Positions 1 through 9,575 of a stretch of DNA of 64,000 bases are shown here, in pieces. Every line of letters starts with the position of its first letter. Position 1 is the stretch's first letter. The position numbers and the translations under genes were made by a program. Source of the stretch: Rebecca billardiae RCC1528 (Eukaryota; Haptophyta); the NCBI GenBank assembly GCA_965240325.2, contig OZ251224.1, positions 3,162,001 to 3,226,000 on the forward strand, written 5' to 3'. The notes under the pieces are model-generated. The model had not been told where the DNA came from and searched no databases. It saw only the letters and a program-made list of their open reading frames with translations.

Positions 1-3000
1 CGCTGTGCGACAAGGCCGCGACCGTCGAGCTCGCCGTCGTCGCGCGCCGGCTCGAGCAGCTGCTGCGCGTGCACGCGCACGCGCATGATGCGCCCGCGCC
101 CGGAGGGCTGGGCGATGCCGGCGAGTGGCGCGCTCTGCTGCGCGCCGAGTGCGAGTCGCTGCGGCGGGACACGCGCGAGCTGGTCGAGTCGCAGCGCAAC
201 GCGCTGAAGAGTCTCCTCGGCGCGCAGGTCGCGGTGTGGGCCGAGCTGCGCTCCGCCACCGCCGAGCTCGCCGGCAACGCCGGCGGCGCGCCGCCGCTCT
301 CGCAGCGCGCGCTGCAGTGGCTCCGCGACGTGAACCATCACGCACGCTGGGGCTACCGCGTGGTGCGGCAGGCGCAGCTGTGGCTCGACGCGCTCGAGGG
401 CACGATCATCTCGAGCGCGCTCGCCGAGGCCTCCCTCGCTCCCGCCCTGCAGCGCCAGCGCATGCTCGACGCGGACGCGCGCACGCAGCACGCGGCGCTG
501 CTCGCGTGCCTCTCAGCCGAGCCGGTCGACGGCGCTGAGGCGCTTGACGCCCGAGAGCGCCTCGCCGTGAGCGAGTGGGAGCTGCTGCAGCAGCAGCGGG
601 CGCAGCCGGCGCTCGCGAGCGCGGAGGGCGAGCGCAAGCCGCGCCCCGCCCTCGCCATCGACCCCGCCGAGCTGCCCGAGGTCACGAGCGTGCTCCATGT
701 GCTGCTGCTGCTGCCATGGTCTCGGCATGCCTACAGGATGTGTGCGCCGCCGTCGCCGCCGGCGCGCGCGCTCGCGGGTGGTGCGGAGGGGTGCTTCGGC
801 TGCGAGGCGACGCTGGACGACACGCTGTGCATCCTGCAGCCGTGCCACCGCCCCGCGCCGCAGCTCGCCACGCTGCACCGCCGCCTCACCCGCCTCGCGC
901 TCGCGCAGGCCTCGGGCGCGCCCGGCACGCAGCACGTCGCTCGACTTCTGTCCGTGTGGCGTGAGACGGCTGACGGCAGCGGCGCGCTGTGGGTGCACCT
1001 GGCGCACCCGGAGAGCGTCGAGGGCGGGCACGCGGCGCTGGTGCGCGCGGGCATGCGCGCCGACGCGCGCGCAGGCCCCGCCGCGCCCGACGCGCGCGAC
1101 GGCCTCGTCGCGCAGATCGGCGCCAACTGGCGGCGGTCGATCGTCGAGCTCGGCGCAGCCCTGAGCACGCTCTCAGCACACGGCCTCTCGGCGGCGGGGC
1201 TGAGCGAGGCGGACGTGGCGCTGACGCCGGGCGGGAGCGTGGCGCTCCTCTCGCTCGGGCTCGCGCGCCTCGGCTCGGCCGAGCGCCCCGTCGGCACCTC
1301 CGGCTGGCGCTGGGCGGCCATCCCGCCGGAGGCGCACGATCTCGCGCGCGGCGAGCTCAGCCTGGCCGGCGGCGGCGGCGCCGCGCCTCAGGACGGCGGC
1401 GCGGCAGCGGCGGCGCTGATGCTGCACCTCGGTGACGACGACGCCGCCACGGCGGAGGGGCAGCCGTGCGCGCCGCCGACGTGGGCGGCGGACGTGTGGG
1501 GCCTCGGCGTGCTCCTCTGGCGCATCCACTTTGGCGACGACTGCGCCGCCATCGAGGAGTTCCTGCGCGCGCCGCGCGCGAACCGACCGTCGAGCGTTCC
1601 GCTTCCGGCGCGCGCGGACGCTCAGCTGGCGTCGCTGCTGCGGCAGCTGCTGTGCGCCGAGCCGTTGGCGCGGCTCTCGCCGAGCGCGGTGCTTGCACAC
1701 CCGCTGCTTCTGCCCCTGCCACCAACCTCGCGCGCAGCCTCGCTCCCGGACTCCGCCGCCGCGCTGCTCAGCGCCGACGACGACGCCCCGCACGTGGCGG
1801 CGGCGATCGCACAGGCAAGGCGCGCGCTCGGCGCGGCGCGCGATCGCGTGCGCGCGGACGCGGAGGCGAGCGGCAGCGCGCCGGCGGTGGTGAGCGTGCG
1901 CGCGGGCCCGACGCTATGCTCCGACATGCTCGCCGCGGTCGCGCAGCTCTCCGACGCGCAGCTCCTCGCGCCGCTCGCCCTGCGCGTCGTCGAGCTTCCG
2001 GCGGCCGACGAGACGCCCGGCCTGCACCGCGATGCCGGCGGCGCGGACGCGGGCGCGGCGCGCGCCGTCTCGGCGGAGGAGATGCTGGAGCGCTTCTGGA
2101 CGACGCTGCTCGGCGAGCCGGAGGACGCGGCGCACCGCGCGCTCTTCGACTCATGCGTGTGCGTGCCCCTCGGCGTGCGCCCCGGCGACGCGCGCGCGCC
2201 GCCCGTCTACAACACGGCGGAGGCGGCGCACCGCTCTGGCCGCGCGCACGCGCCCGCGCTCGGCCACGGCGCTCCCGTCCTGCGCGCAAACGCAGACGTG
2301 GGTCTGTGCGAGGCGTTGGGCCGGCTGCTCTTCAAGTGCCTGCTCGAGGGGCTGCCGCTGCCGCTCTCGCAGCTCCCCGCGTACTGGTGGCGCGCCGCCG
2401 TCGGCATGTGCTCCGCGTGCGGGCTGCCTGAGCTCGAGCCGATCTCGCCGCTGCTTGCGCTCGAATACAGCGCGCTGATTGCATCTGGGACGACCGACGG
2501 CTGGAGCCTCGACTTCGAGCAGGTGGGGATGGGCGCGGCGGACGTGCCGCAGGCGCGGAAGCTGGAGTGGCTCGCGGCGAAGCTCGACCGCGAGCTGCGC
2601 GAGCTCCGCGCCGCGCCGCTCGCCGCGATGCACGTCGGCTTTGCGCGCGCGGCGGGCGCGCCGCGTGACTGCAGCATCCTCAGCGTGCTGCAGCAGCTCT
2701 CGGCCGAGGCGCTCATGCTGAGCGCGGCGGCGGGGATGCCCGCGGCGCCGCAGCAGCTGCAGGACGTGCTCGCGTTCCGCGACTTCCCGGACAGCTCGCA
2801 GATGCCCGCCAACCTGCTGCGCCTCATCGACGTCATGTCGGGTACGCGCCGCGCCGCGCCACGCCACGCCGCGCCTGACATGCACATGCGGCGCGACGTT
2901 GCGCGCAGCGGCTCCGCGGCTGCGCAAGTACACGCGCGAGATCGATGCCGTCTGAGGCGGACCGCTCACCGCGGGCATCCCGTGCTGCCGCCCCACGCGC

Positions 3001-3439
3001 CCTGGCCTCGCGCAGGCATCCAGCTGCGCCGCTTCATCCTGCTGCTCACGGGCTTTGTCGAGCTCCCGCTGTGGCGTTTGGACGGCGCGCCCACAGTGAT
3101 CACGGTGCGCGGCGCGACGCGTGAGCGAACGGGATCAGTCGTGATCTGGCCGCGGCGCGACGCGCGCGCCTCTGCCGGCACCGCTGCTGACCGTGACCGC
3201 GCGTGCTGCCCGCCGGCGCGCGCGCGCAGGTCAAGTACTGGCCGAGCGCCACGGACTGCGCACCCGTCGCGCACCGCGCGGCGCTCACGCTTGACCTGCC
3301 GTGGTACTCCTCCTTCGAGAAGCTTCGGCAGATGATCTCCCGCACCCTCGACGACAACCCGGAGACGTCGCTGATGGCGTCGTACGAGCTGGACGACCAT
3401 CGCGACTTTGCCGCGCGGTACAACCTGACTGGCGGCTGA
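1..3439 (+). CDS. Pseudokinase-HECT E3 ubiquitin ligase, 5' end outside window
   Basis: The frame is already open at base 3, so the start lies upstream. I read three exons: 1-2841, 3016-3104 and 3230-3439; both introns are GT-AG and the phases agree. The first part is helical. A kinase-like fold follows at about 670-1740, with a subdomain IX-like ADVWGLGVLLW and a C-terminal R-x-SPSAVLAHPLL pattern. Where the catalytic loop and DFG should be (about 1170-1275) the sequence reads SAAG and SLG, so it is probably a pseudokinase. From about 2070 the sequence fits a HECT domain: GRLLFKCLLEGLPLPLSQLP in the N-lobe, then LTGFVELPL and LPWYSSFEKLR in the C-lobe. The likely thioester cysteine sits in ATDCAP in exon 3. 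HECT enzymes take ubiquitin from an E2 on that cysteine and pass it to a substrate. Family assignment is good; substrate unknown. Confidence 0.72.
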
Positions 3440-4362
3440 GCCACGGGCCAGTTTGGAGGGCGCGGGCGTGGATCGGGCGGCCGCGTGGCGCGGGACGATG
3501 GCACCGCCGGCATGGTGCCAGCCTGCTGACACTATGCTAAGCCGTGGCGCCGAAGCTCATTCGGACTGCTGGGCAAGTGGCATCATGCTGATTGCTGATC
3601 GATCATGTCCTCGGCATATCATCCCGCTGCATCATCCGCGTGAACGTAGTGAATACAGCACTAGCAGTGAGGACTCCATACGTCCTGAGTGACCGTGTAC
3701 TCACGTGTAGCCTGCTGATGGCTGTGACCTCCGAGTCCGACTCGATCCATGATTCCATCTCACTCATTCTCTGAGTCGGGCCGCCGAGTACGGTCCCGAG
3801 TCCTATGACCTATACACCGAGTGGCGGTATAGTCGCCGATTCTGCGAGGCAGCGATTGCCGGAGTGCGACCGCGCGCCGGTGACCGCGCCGACCCGCGTC
3901 CGCGACCGCCGACGGGTCGGGGTCTATGCCGCAGCATGCGAGTTGCGACGGCATGCCGCATCATCAGTGGCATGCCGCTCATCAGTGACAGTGGCATGCG
4001 CACCGCGTCCGCGGTACCGGGTCGGACACTTAGCTATGACGCCGACAGTAACGAGTTCGTCACTCGTCACACTTGCACGGTAGTAGGTAGTACGTCAGTC
4101 CGTCTGACGTGTACTGCAACACTGTTGCCATCGTACTCGGCAGCAGTCCACGGAAGCCTCGTTAAGTCAAATCTGCGCGACGTCGTCAGTCGTGGCGGCC
4201 CCTCGTCAGTGGCGTCTGTCAGTGCCGATTGCGGCAGTGGTCCGACACGGTGGAGGGTGCAGCCAAAACCGCCTCGTGCACGCGGTAGCGGCGGCAACAC
4301 GCGGCCGACCGATCCGCGCACGCCAGCCACGGCGCTGGCCCTGCGCCGGCCGTGCGGCTCGC
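3440..4362. other. Convergent intergenic region, no gene seen
   Basis: This lies between the stop codons of the HECT gene and the TMEM87-like gene. Base composition is more balanced than in the genes. It has short near-repeats, for example CATCAGTGGCATGC-like units around 3950-4000. I see no conserved coding frame or RNA gene. Confidence 0.6.
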
Positions 4363-7042
4363 TCAGTCGCGCTTGCCCGCGTCGTCCACCCCGTCGTCGA
4401 TGCTGAAGGCAGTGTTGGGCCTGTGCGCGCGCTCGCCGCCCGGGCGGTTTGGGCGCAGCGCGTCGGCCGGCGCGCGCGCGTGGCGCGCGAGAGCAGCGCG
4501 GCGCGCGTCTGGGCTCGGCGCGCGCGCGCACGCGTCCTTCGCCAGCGCCGACGCCTCCTCCTCCTCGCCCTCCTCGCCGTCCTCCTCCTCGTCCTCGTCC
4601 TGCAGCAGCTCGTCCGCGTACGCGTACTGCAGGTTGTTCTTGTTCGGGGACCAGAGGAAGGCGATGGCCATGAGGATGCCGGCGTACAGCACGTGCCAGA
4701 ACGCGTCGAAGATCCACAGCGAGTCCCACCGGTCGTCGAGCGAGTCCGAGATGATCACAATCCTGAGAGCGCGCGGCGCGCGGGCCAGCCGGCGGCGGCG
4801 GCGGCGGGCGCGGTGTCAGCTCGGCGCGGCGGCGGCCGAACGCCCGTGGGCGTGGGCGTGGGCGCAGCCCTCCGCGCGCGCCGGGCGGCGCGAGCGCGGG
4901 TGCGTGCGGCCGGCGCGCACATCTGCCACGTGACCCACGCCGCCGAGAGCACGATCGAGATGATGAGCACGTGCGAGAACCGCCGGTACAGCGTGAGCTT
5001 CGCCGACTGCTTCCGGCTCGAGAGCTGCGAGAGCGTGCGCGAGAGGCCGGAGAAGATCCACCAGTAGAACGTGGCGTCGAGGAAGGCGACGGGGAGGATG
5101 AAGAGCAGGCGCAGCGGGACCGAGATGTCCGTGATCGGCGAGATGTTCGACACCGTGTCCAGGATCATCGAGAACACGAAGTAGATCACGCCGAGCAGGA
5201 TCACGCGCTTGGCGACGTTGCCGAGCGTCGGCCGCACGACGCCATACCCGAGCGAGACGACGAGCACGAGGAGTCTCGAGACGGTCTTCTTCACGGTGCT
5301 CGCGAAGACGCCGACGATGATCGGCCCGAGGCCGCGCGTGCCCGACGTGTTGAACGACACGTAGTCGAAGTACCACGTCGCCGTCTCGACCATCCCGAGC
5401 GCGATCACGCCGGAGATGCAGTTCTGTAACCGCAGCAGCTCGCGCCAGTAGCGCGCGCACAGGATGAACCAGAGCACGCCCAGGGAGAGGTACAGAAGCG
5501 ACATCGCGCCGTAGAAGGGGAGGAAGTGGAAGAGCTCGCCGGGGAGGAAGCCGTACGGGTTCATCCACAGCGTCGAGCCGTCGATCAGCACCGTGCCCGT
5601 GCTCGGGTCGCAGCTTGAGAACAGCAGGTAGTGCACACCGGACTTCTCGACCTTGTAATCCGCGAGCAGCGGGCTGGATGTCTGGTTGACGTCAAACGTG
5701 ATGTCCTGCTGCCAGACCTCGCCGCTCGAGCGCTTGGGCGCGACGATCATGTGCCCGATGCTCGTGCACCCGGGTACGTTCTGCTTGCGCAGCGGCACGG
5801 TGCAGCAGTACGTCTTCTGCGCGAGGCGGGACCGCGGCGGGGCGGCGGGGCGCGCGCGGCGCGCGCGCAGAGGCGGTCGGTACGCGGGCTCGGGCGCGAC
5901 CGTGCGTGTGGGCCCCTGCGCGACGCGGCACGCGCCCACGACTGCCCATGGGCGGGCAGCCCCCGGAGCGCGCCGACGGTGCTGGTGCCCCGTGCACTGT
6001 CGCGGCCGGGCGTAGCCCATGCGACGACCAGTCATCCGCCGCATGGGTGAAGTCCCGGCCAGGCGTGGAGTTGTCAGCTGTGCGTCTGTCTCCGCAAGGT
6101 GCTCGCGATCGGTCGGGCCGGTCGGCCGTGGCCGCCGGGGCGTGCCTGCGGCTCGTGTGTTCTCGCGTGCGCGCGCGCCCTCCAGCACGCCCGCCCTGCG
6201 CACCCAGCCCCTCGCACGCCCCGCGCCGGGCGCAGCCCAGCCTGTCGGCACCGCAGTGCTGAGACGAGTCGCAGTGCGCGAGCACGTCCCGACGAATCAT
6301 AGCGCCAGCTCACTGTGCTGGCGCAGGTATTGCCCACGCTCGCGACCGTCGAGGTTTTTCAACCGAGCACGGCGTAGGGGTTTCCTGGCCAGAGCCCGGG
6401 TGTGTGCGCCCTACCGCCACATCACGCAGCCCCATGCCACCCACGCACCGCCGATGTGGGCCCGGCGCGCGGCGGCCGCCCGCGCGCTCGGAGCACGAAC
6501 CTGCTGCGCGCCTGGCTCGAGATAACCGACGTAGTCGAGATTGTCCGAGTGGAAGACAAGGACCTGTATGAGGCCAGAGTAGCGTGCACTCACGCGCGTC
6601 AGCGTCACTGCTCGGCGCGGCGGCGGTGGGCACGGGGCGGGCGGCGCGTGAGCAAGGCGGACACGGTGCCCCGATGCGCACACGCGCCTGGCCCGCGGCG
6701 ATTTCTCACCATCGATTTTGACCTGAGAGTTGCCGTTCCCCGGGGGGCCAACGGTCGGGCTGTCCTCGAAGGCGTACATCCCCACTCTCCTGTACTGAAT
6801 CACATCCGGGTCCAGCTGCGGGTGGGGAGGACACAAGGCAGCGCTCGCACGCCATGCGTGAGGGCAAAGCGCGCGCGTGCGCGCGCGCGCGCGCAGGATG
6901 CCGATGCGTGTCGAGCGCCGCGGCGGCGCGCGCCTCGCACCGGTTGATTCTGGTAGAGATAGATGTTGCTGGCAACGACAGGGATCGCGCTCAGCAGCAG
7001 CGCTACCCTCGCCCGGCTGTCCCGGGCTCGGTGAGGCGCCAT
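4363..7042 (-). CDS. TMEM87-type GOLD-domain seven-transmembrane protein
   Basis: Five exons give a 536-residue protein: 7042-6941, 6815-6710, 6607-6501, 5816-4921 and 4762-4363. All introns are GT-AG and all phases agree. The start gives a signal peptide (hydrophobic VALLLSAIPVVAS). The luminal part has cysteines (YCCT, VPGC) and ends before NPYGFLPGELFHFLPFYG. Seven TM helices follow, with family-typical stretches such as CARYWRELLRLQ, RLLVLVVSLGYGVVRP, LTLYRRF and DAFWHVLYAG. The tail has the TMEM87-like FLWSPNKNNLQYAYAD and then a long acidic run. The family (GOST; TMEM87, GPR107/108) sits in the Golgi and endosomes and is linked to trafficking and ion flux; that is family knowledge. The intron 5817-6500 is long for this genome and could hide an exon. 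Confidence 0.85.
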
Positions 7043-7113
7043 GCCCGGCGGCGGCGTCAATCTCGTGGGCGACACCGCCTTGCTTTTGTGTCCGGCGTGA
7101 TTGACGCAGCACG
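7043..7113. promoter_or_regulatory. 71-bp divergent intergenic promoter region
   Basis: The start codons of the TMEM87-like gene (minus) and the unknown gene at 7114 (plus) are only 71 bp apart. Both transcripts must start in or very near this stretch, or inside the neighbouring gene. No TATA box is visible. Confidence 0.5.
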
Positions 7114-8226
7114 ATGGCGGCATCGCCCGTGGGCACGATGCTGCTCGGGCTCGGAATGCTTCTCGCCTTGGCGCAGGCCGCGCACGTCCGGCCGGCAGGG
7201 CTCTGTAGCGCACGCCTCGCGCGCTCGCGTGCAAGCCGCATGTCGGCCTCGGGCACGCGCGCAGACGCCGTCGTGCGTGAGCTGCTGAGTGCGGACGATG
7301 CCGAGTTGCTGGGCGTGATGCAGCGCAACGTGGAAGTGCTCCTCAATCCGAGCTTCGCCAGCGCGCTGCGTCAAATTGCGCGCAGCGCTCCATCCGACGA
7401 GCTGCGCGACGACGCCGCGCGCATCGAGGAGAGCGTGCTCGCGTTCCTTGGCGAGTTTGTCGCTCACGTCGAGGCGCTCGACAAAGCCGCACAGGCAGAC
7501 GCTGGCGGTGGCGAGGTCGACGAGGCCGAGGTGGCGCAGGCGCGGGCGGCAGTGGCTGAATCTGAGCGCACCCCTCGCCGAGCGGACGGCTCCAGCGCCC
7601 CGATCCGCCGCCGCGCGGCGCCGCAGCCACGCATGCCGGCCGACGCAGGCGGCGTGGGCGCGCCGACGGGCGACACAGCGCGTAGGGCCGCGCCGGTGCC
7701 CACGGCCGCCGATCGCCTCGTGATCAGCAACCGAGCCCGGCTCGAGGGGGTGCTGCGCGCGGCCTCGAGCGGCGTTGACGCTCTCGAGGCCGAGCTCGAG
7801 CGGATGACCGCGGCCGGCGAGCTCGACGCCGGCTTCATCGACCACCTGCGCTGGGAGATCGAGCAGCAGGTCGAGCAGCGGAACGGCCAGCTGCTGCACA
7901 TCCTGCAGATCGTCGTGCAGCGCGCGTGCCTCGCGGCGGAGAGCACCGTGCAGGGCGCGCAGGTGGGCACGCGCCACCTGTCGGCGCTGCTCCAGCTCCA
8001 CGACCGCGAGGCGCGGCGCGCCTACTGGCAGCGGGTGATTGTTGCGCTGCCGCCACGCGAGCGCGCGGAGTTTGGCCAAGCCGTGTGCACGGTGTTTGCC
8101 GACATTGGGCTCCGCGTCCAGCGTGGCGCGGACATCGACGACGGGCTCCTGCGGCAGATCCGTGCTGTGCGCGACGAGCTCGACGAGTTCTTGACGGAAG
8201 GCGCGGCGGATGGCTCCGCGCAGTGA
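7114..8226 (+). CDS. Hypothetical protein with N-terminal signal sequence
   Basis: A single exon encodes 370 residues. A hydrophobic core (MLLGLGMLLALAQAAH) at about residues 9-24 looks like a signal peptide. It is followed by a basic, Ser/Arg-rich stretch that could be a transit peptide, so a plastid target through a bipartite leader is possible but unproven. A second ATG at 7138 falls just before the hydrophobic core. The mature part is mostly helical, in two segments: about 45-140, and about 205-365, the latter rich in Glu and Gln (LRWEIEQQVEQRNGQLLHIL). A Pro/Arg/Ala-rich linker joins them. I recognise no family and no catalytic motif. It shares a very short promoter region with the TMEM87-like gene. 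Confidence 0.65.
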   Translation: MAASPVGTMLLGLGMLLALAQAAHVRPAGLCSARLARSRASRMSASGTRADAVVRELLSADDAELLGVMQRNVEVLLNPSFASALRQIARSAPSDELRDDAARIEESVLAFLGEFVAHVEALDKAAQADAGGGEVDEAEVAQARAAVAESERTPRRADGSSAPIRRRAAPQPRMPADAGGVGAPTGDTARRAAPVPTAADRLVISNRARLEGVLRAASSGVDALEAELERMTAAGELDAGFIDHLRWEIEQQVEQRNGQLLHILQIVVQRACLAAESTVQGAQVGTRHLSALLQLHDREARRAYWQRVIVALPPRERAEFGQAVCTVFADIGLRVQRGADIDDGLLRQIRAVRDELDEFLTEGAADGSAQ

Positions 8227-9575
8227 GCTCACGCTGCTCACGCGCTTCGCGAATTCGAGCGGCTGTTTCATACTCTTACGAGTGTCGAGTCAATCCTGCG
8301 ACGCAGCGACGCGACCCGTTATGTGCGGGCCACGGGCCGAAATTGGCTGTCGTCCTGGCACCAACCTCGCCCGAACTTATAGCAGTGACTCAGCTGCTGC
8401 CGCGGAATGTTCAGTCGGCAACGGTACGTACTCAGTAGCGCAATAACCAAGTAGCAGGCTTGGTCAGCTGACGTCAACGGCGCCGATCGAGTACTGTCCG
8501 ACGATGGGACCGATGAGTGTCGCAGTGTGACAACATTGTGATAAATTATTGACAAATTGTGACATGTCACAGCATGACATTGTCAGATGTCGATGATACG
8601 CGCCGCGCGATATCATCAGCAGCATCGTCATGACGCGATGATGACATCATGACGAATTATAAAGCACGCGAATCGCCCATATCGCCTGTGACCATGCTGC
8701 CTAGAGTATCGCTCGTATCATCGGTCGAGCGTTGCACTTGCACACCACCGGCACTGTCTCTCACTGAGTGTCTGCTGACGGGCTGAGCAGCCTCTGACAC
8801 TGCCGCGCACTGTCTGTGACCAGGAACTTTGCCTTTGGCTCTGATCCTTCAGAGTGGCAGCGATAATCTGCCAGCCAGCACTGCCCACTGGCAGTACGCT
8901 GGCGGCACAGCCCTGTGTAGCGGAGTCTGACCGGCGGGCTCACAAGACACAACCGTCGGCAACGACGGCCCACGGCCAGGCCAGAGGCCTCGACGGACGA
9001 CCGGATCACTCGTGGTAGCCTGTCCAGCGTCGCAGCCCACACTGCGCTACTGAAGATGAACGTCTGCTTACCTCAGGCCACGAATCCCTCCGACTGACAG
9101 CCGCGCGAGCTGACCGTGCTGGCGGCCGTCCCGGTCCGCCGGACCGTGTGCCTACGACCGAGCACGCCCGCGGCACCACTCAAGGCTTACTGTACGACGG
9201 TGCCTTCGGGCTTCAGCGCTGTGCGGCGGCTGGACAAGACTGCAAAACTACCCTCGCGGCATCCCATCGGCTCCACCCTGCGCGCTGGCCACCAACTCGG
9301 TCGCCTCGTTCGCAGTGTCGAGTCGCCCGCCATGCTGACGAATCGGGATGGAATGCGGACATACGGGCTACGGCCTACGGCGGCGACGATTCGTCCAGTG
9401 CGCATTCGAGGCGCCCTCGACAGCCAATCGCTGCGCACTATGATAAAAAGGTTCCTGGCGCACCCGCACGACCGAAGCTGAAGCCCGAGGCACCTCCTGG
9501 ATTGACGGAGCGAAGTGGCCACCTTCATTACGCCCGCCGGGTGGGTCGACTCGGTGCCTGTGGGCAGCGTGTTCG
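8227..9575. other. Intergenic region with AT-richer palindromic patches
   Basis: No gene is seen in these 1.35 kb. Around 8520-8670 there are repeated TTGTGAC and ATGATGACATCATGACG-type units with local dyad symmetry. A TATAAA-like string occurs near 8658. The 3' part lies just upstream of the PFK-2/FBPase-2 gene and may hold its promoter; I cannot point to specific elements. Confidence 0.5.

Noticed and set aside
3864-5067. Plus-strand gene opposite the TMEM87-like gene
   Set aside because: Frames are low-complexity Arg/Ala-rich and antisense to clear TMEM87-type coding exons.
6074-6337. Extra exon in the long TMEM87-like intron (5817-6500)
   Set aside because: Open frames there have no family similarity, and the flanking exons already join in phase at a place consistent with the family.
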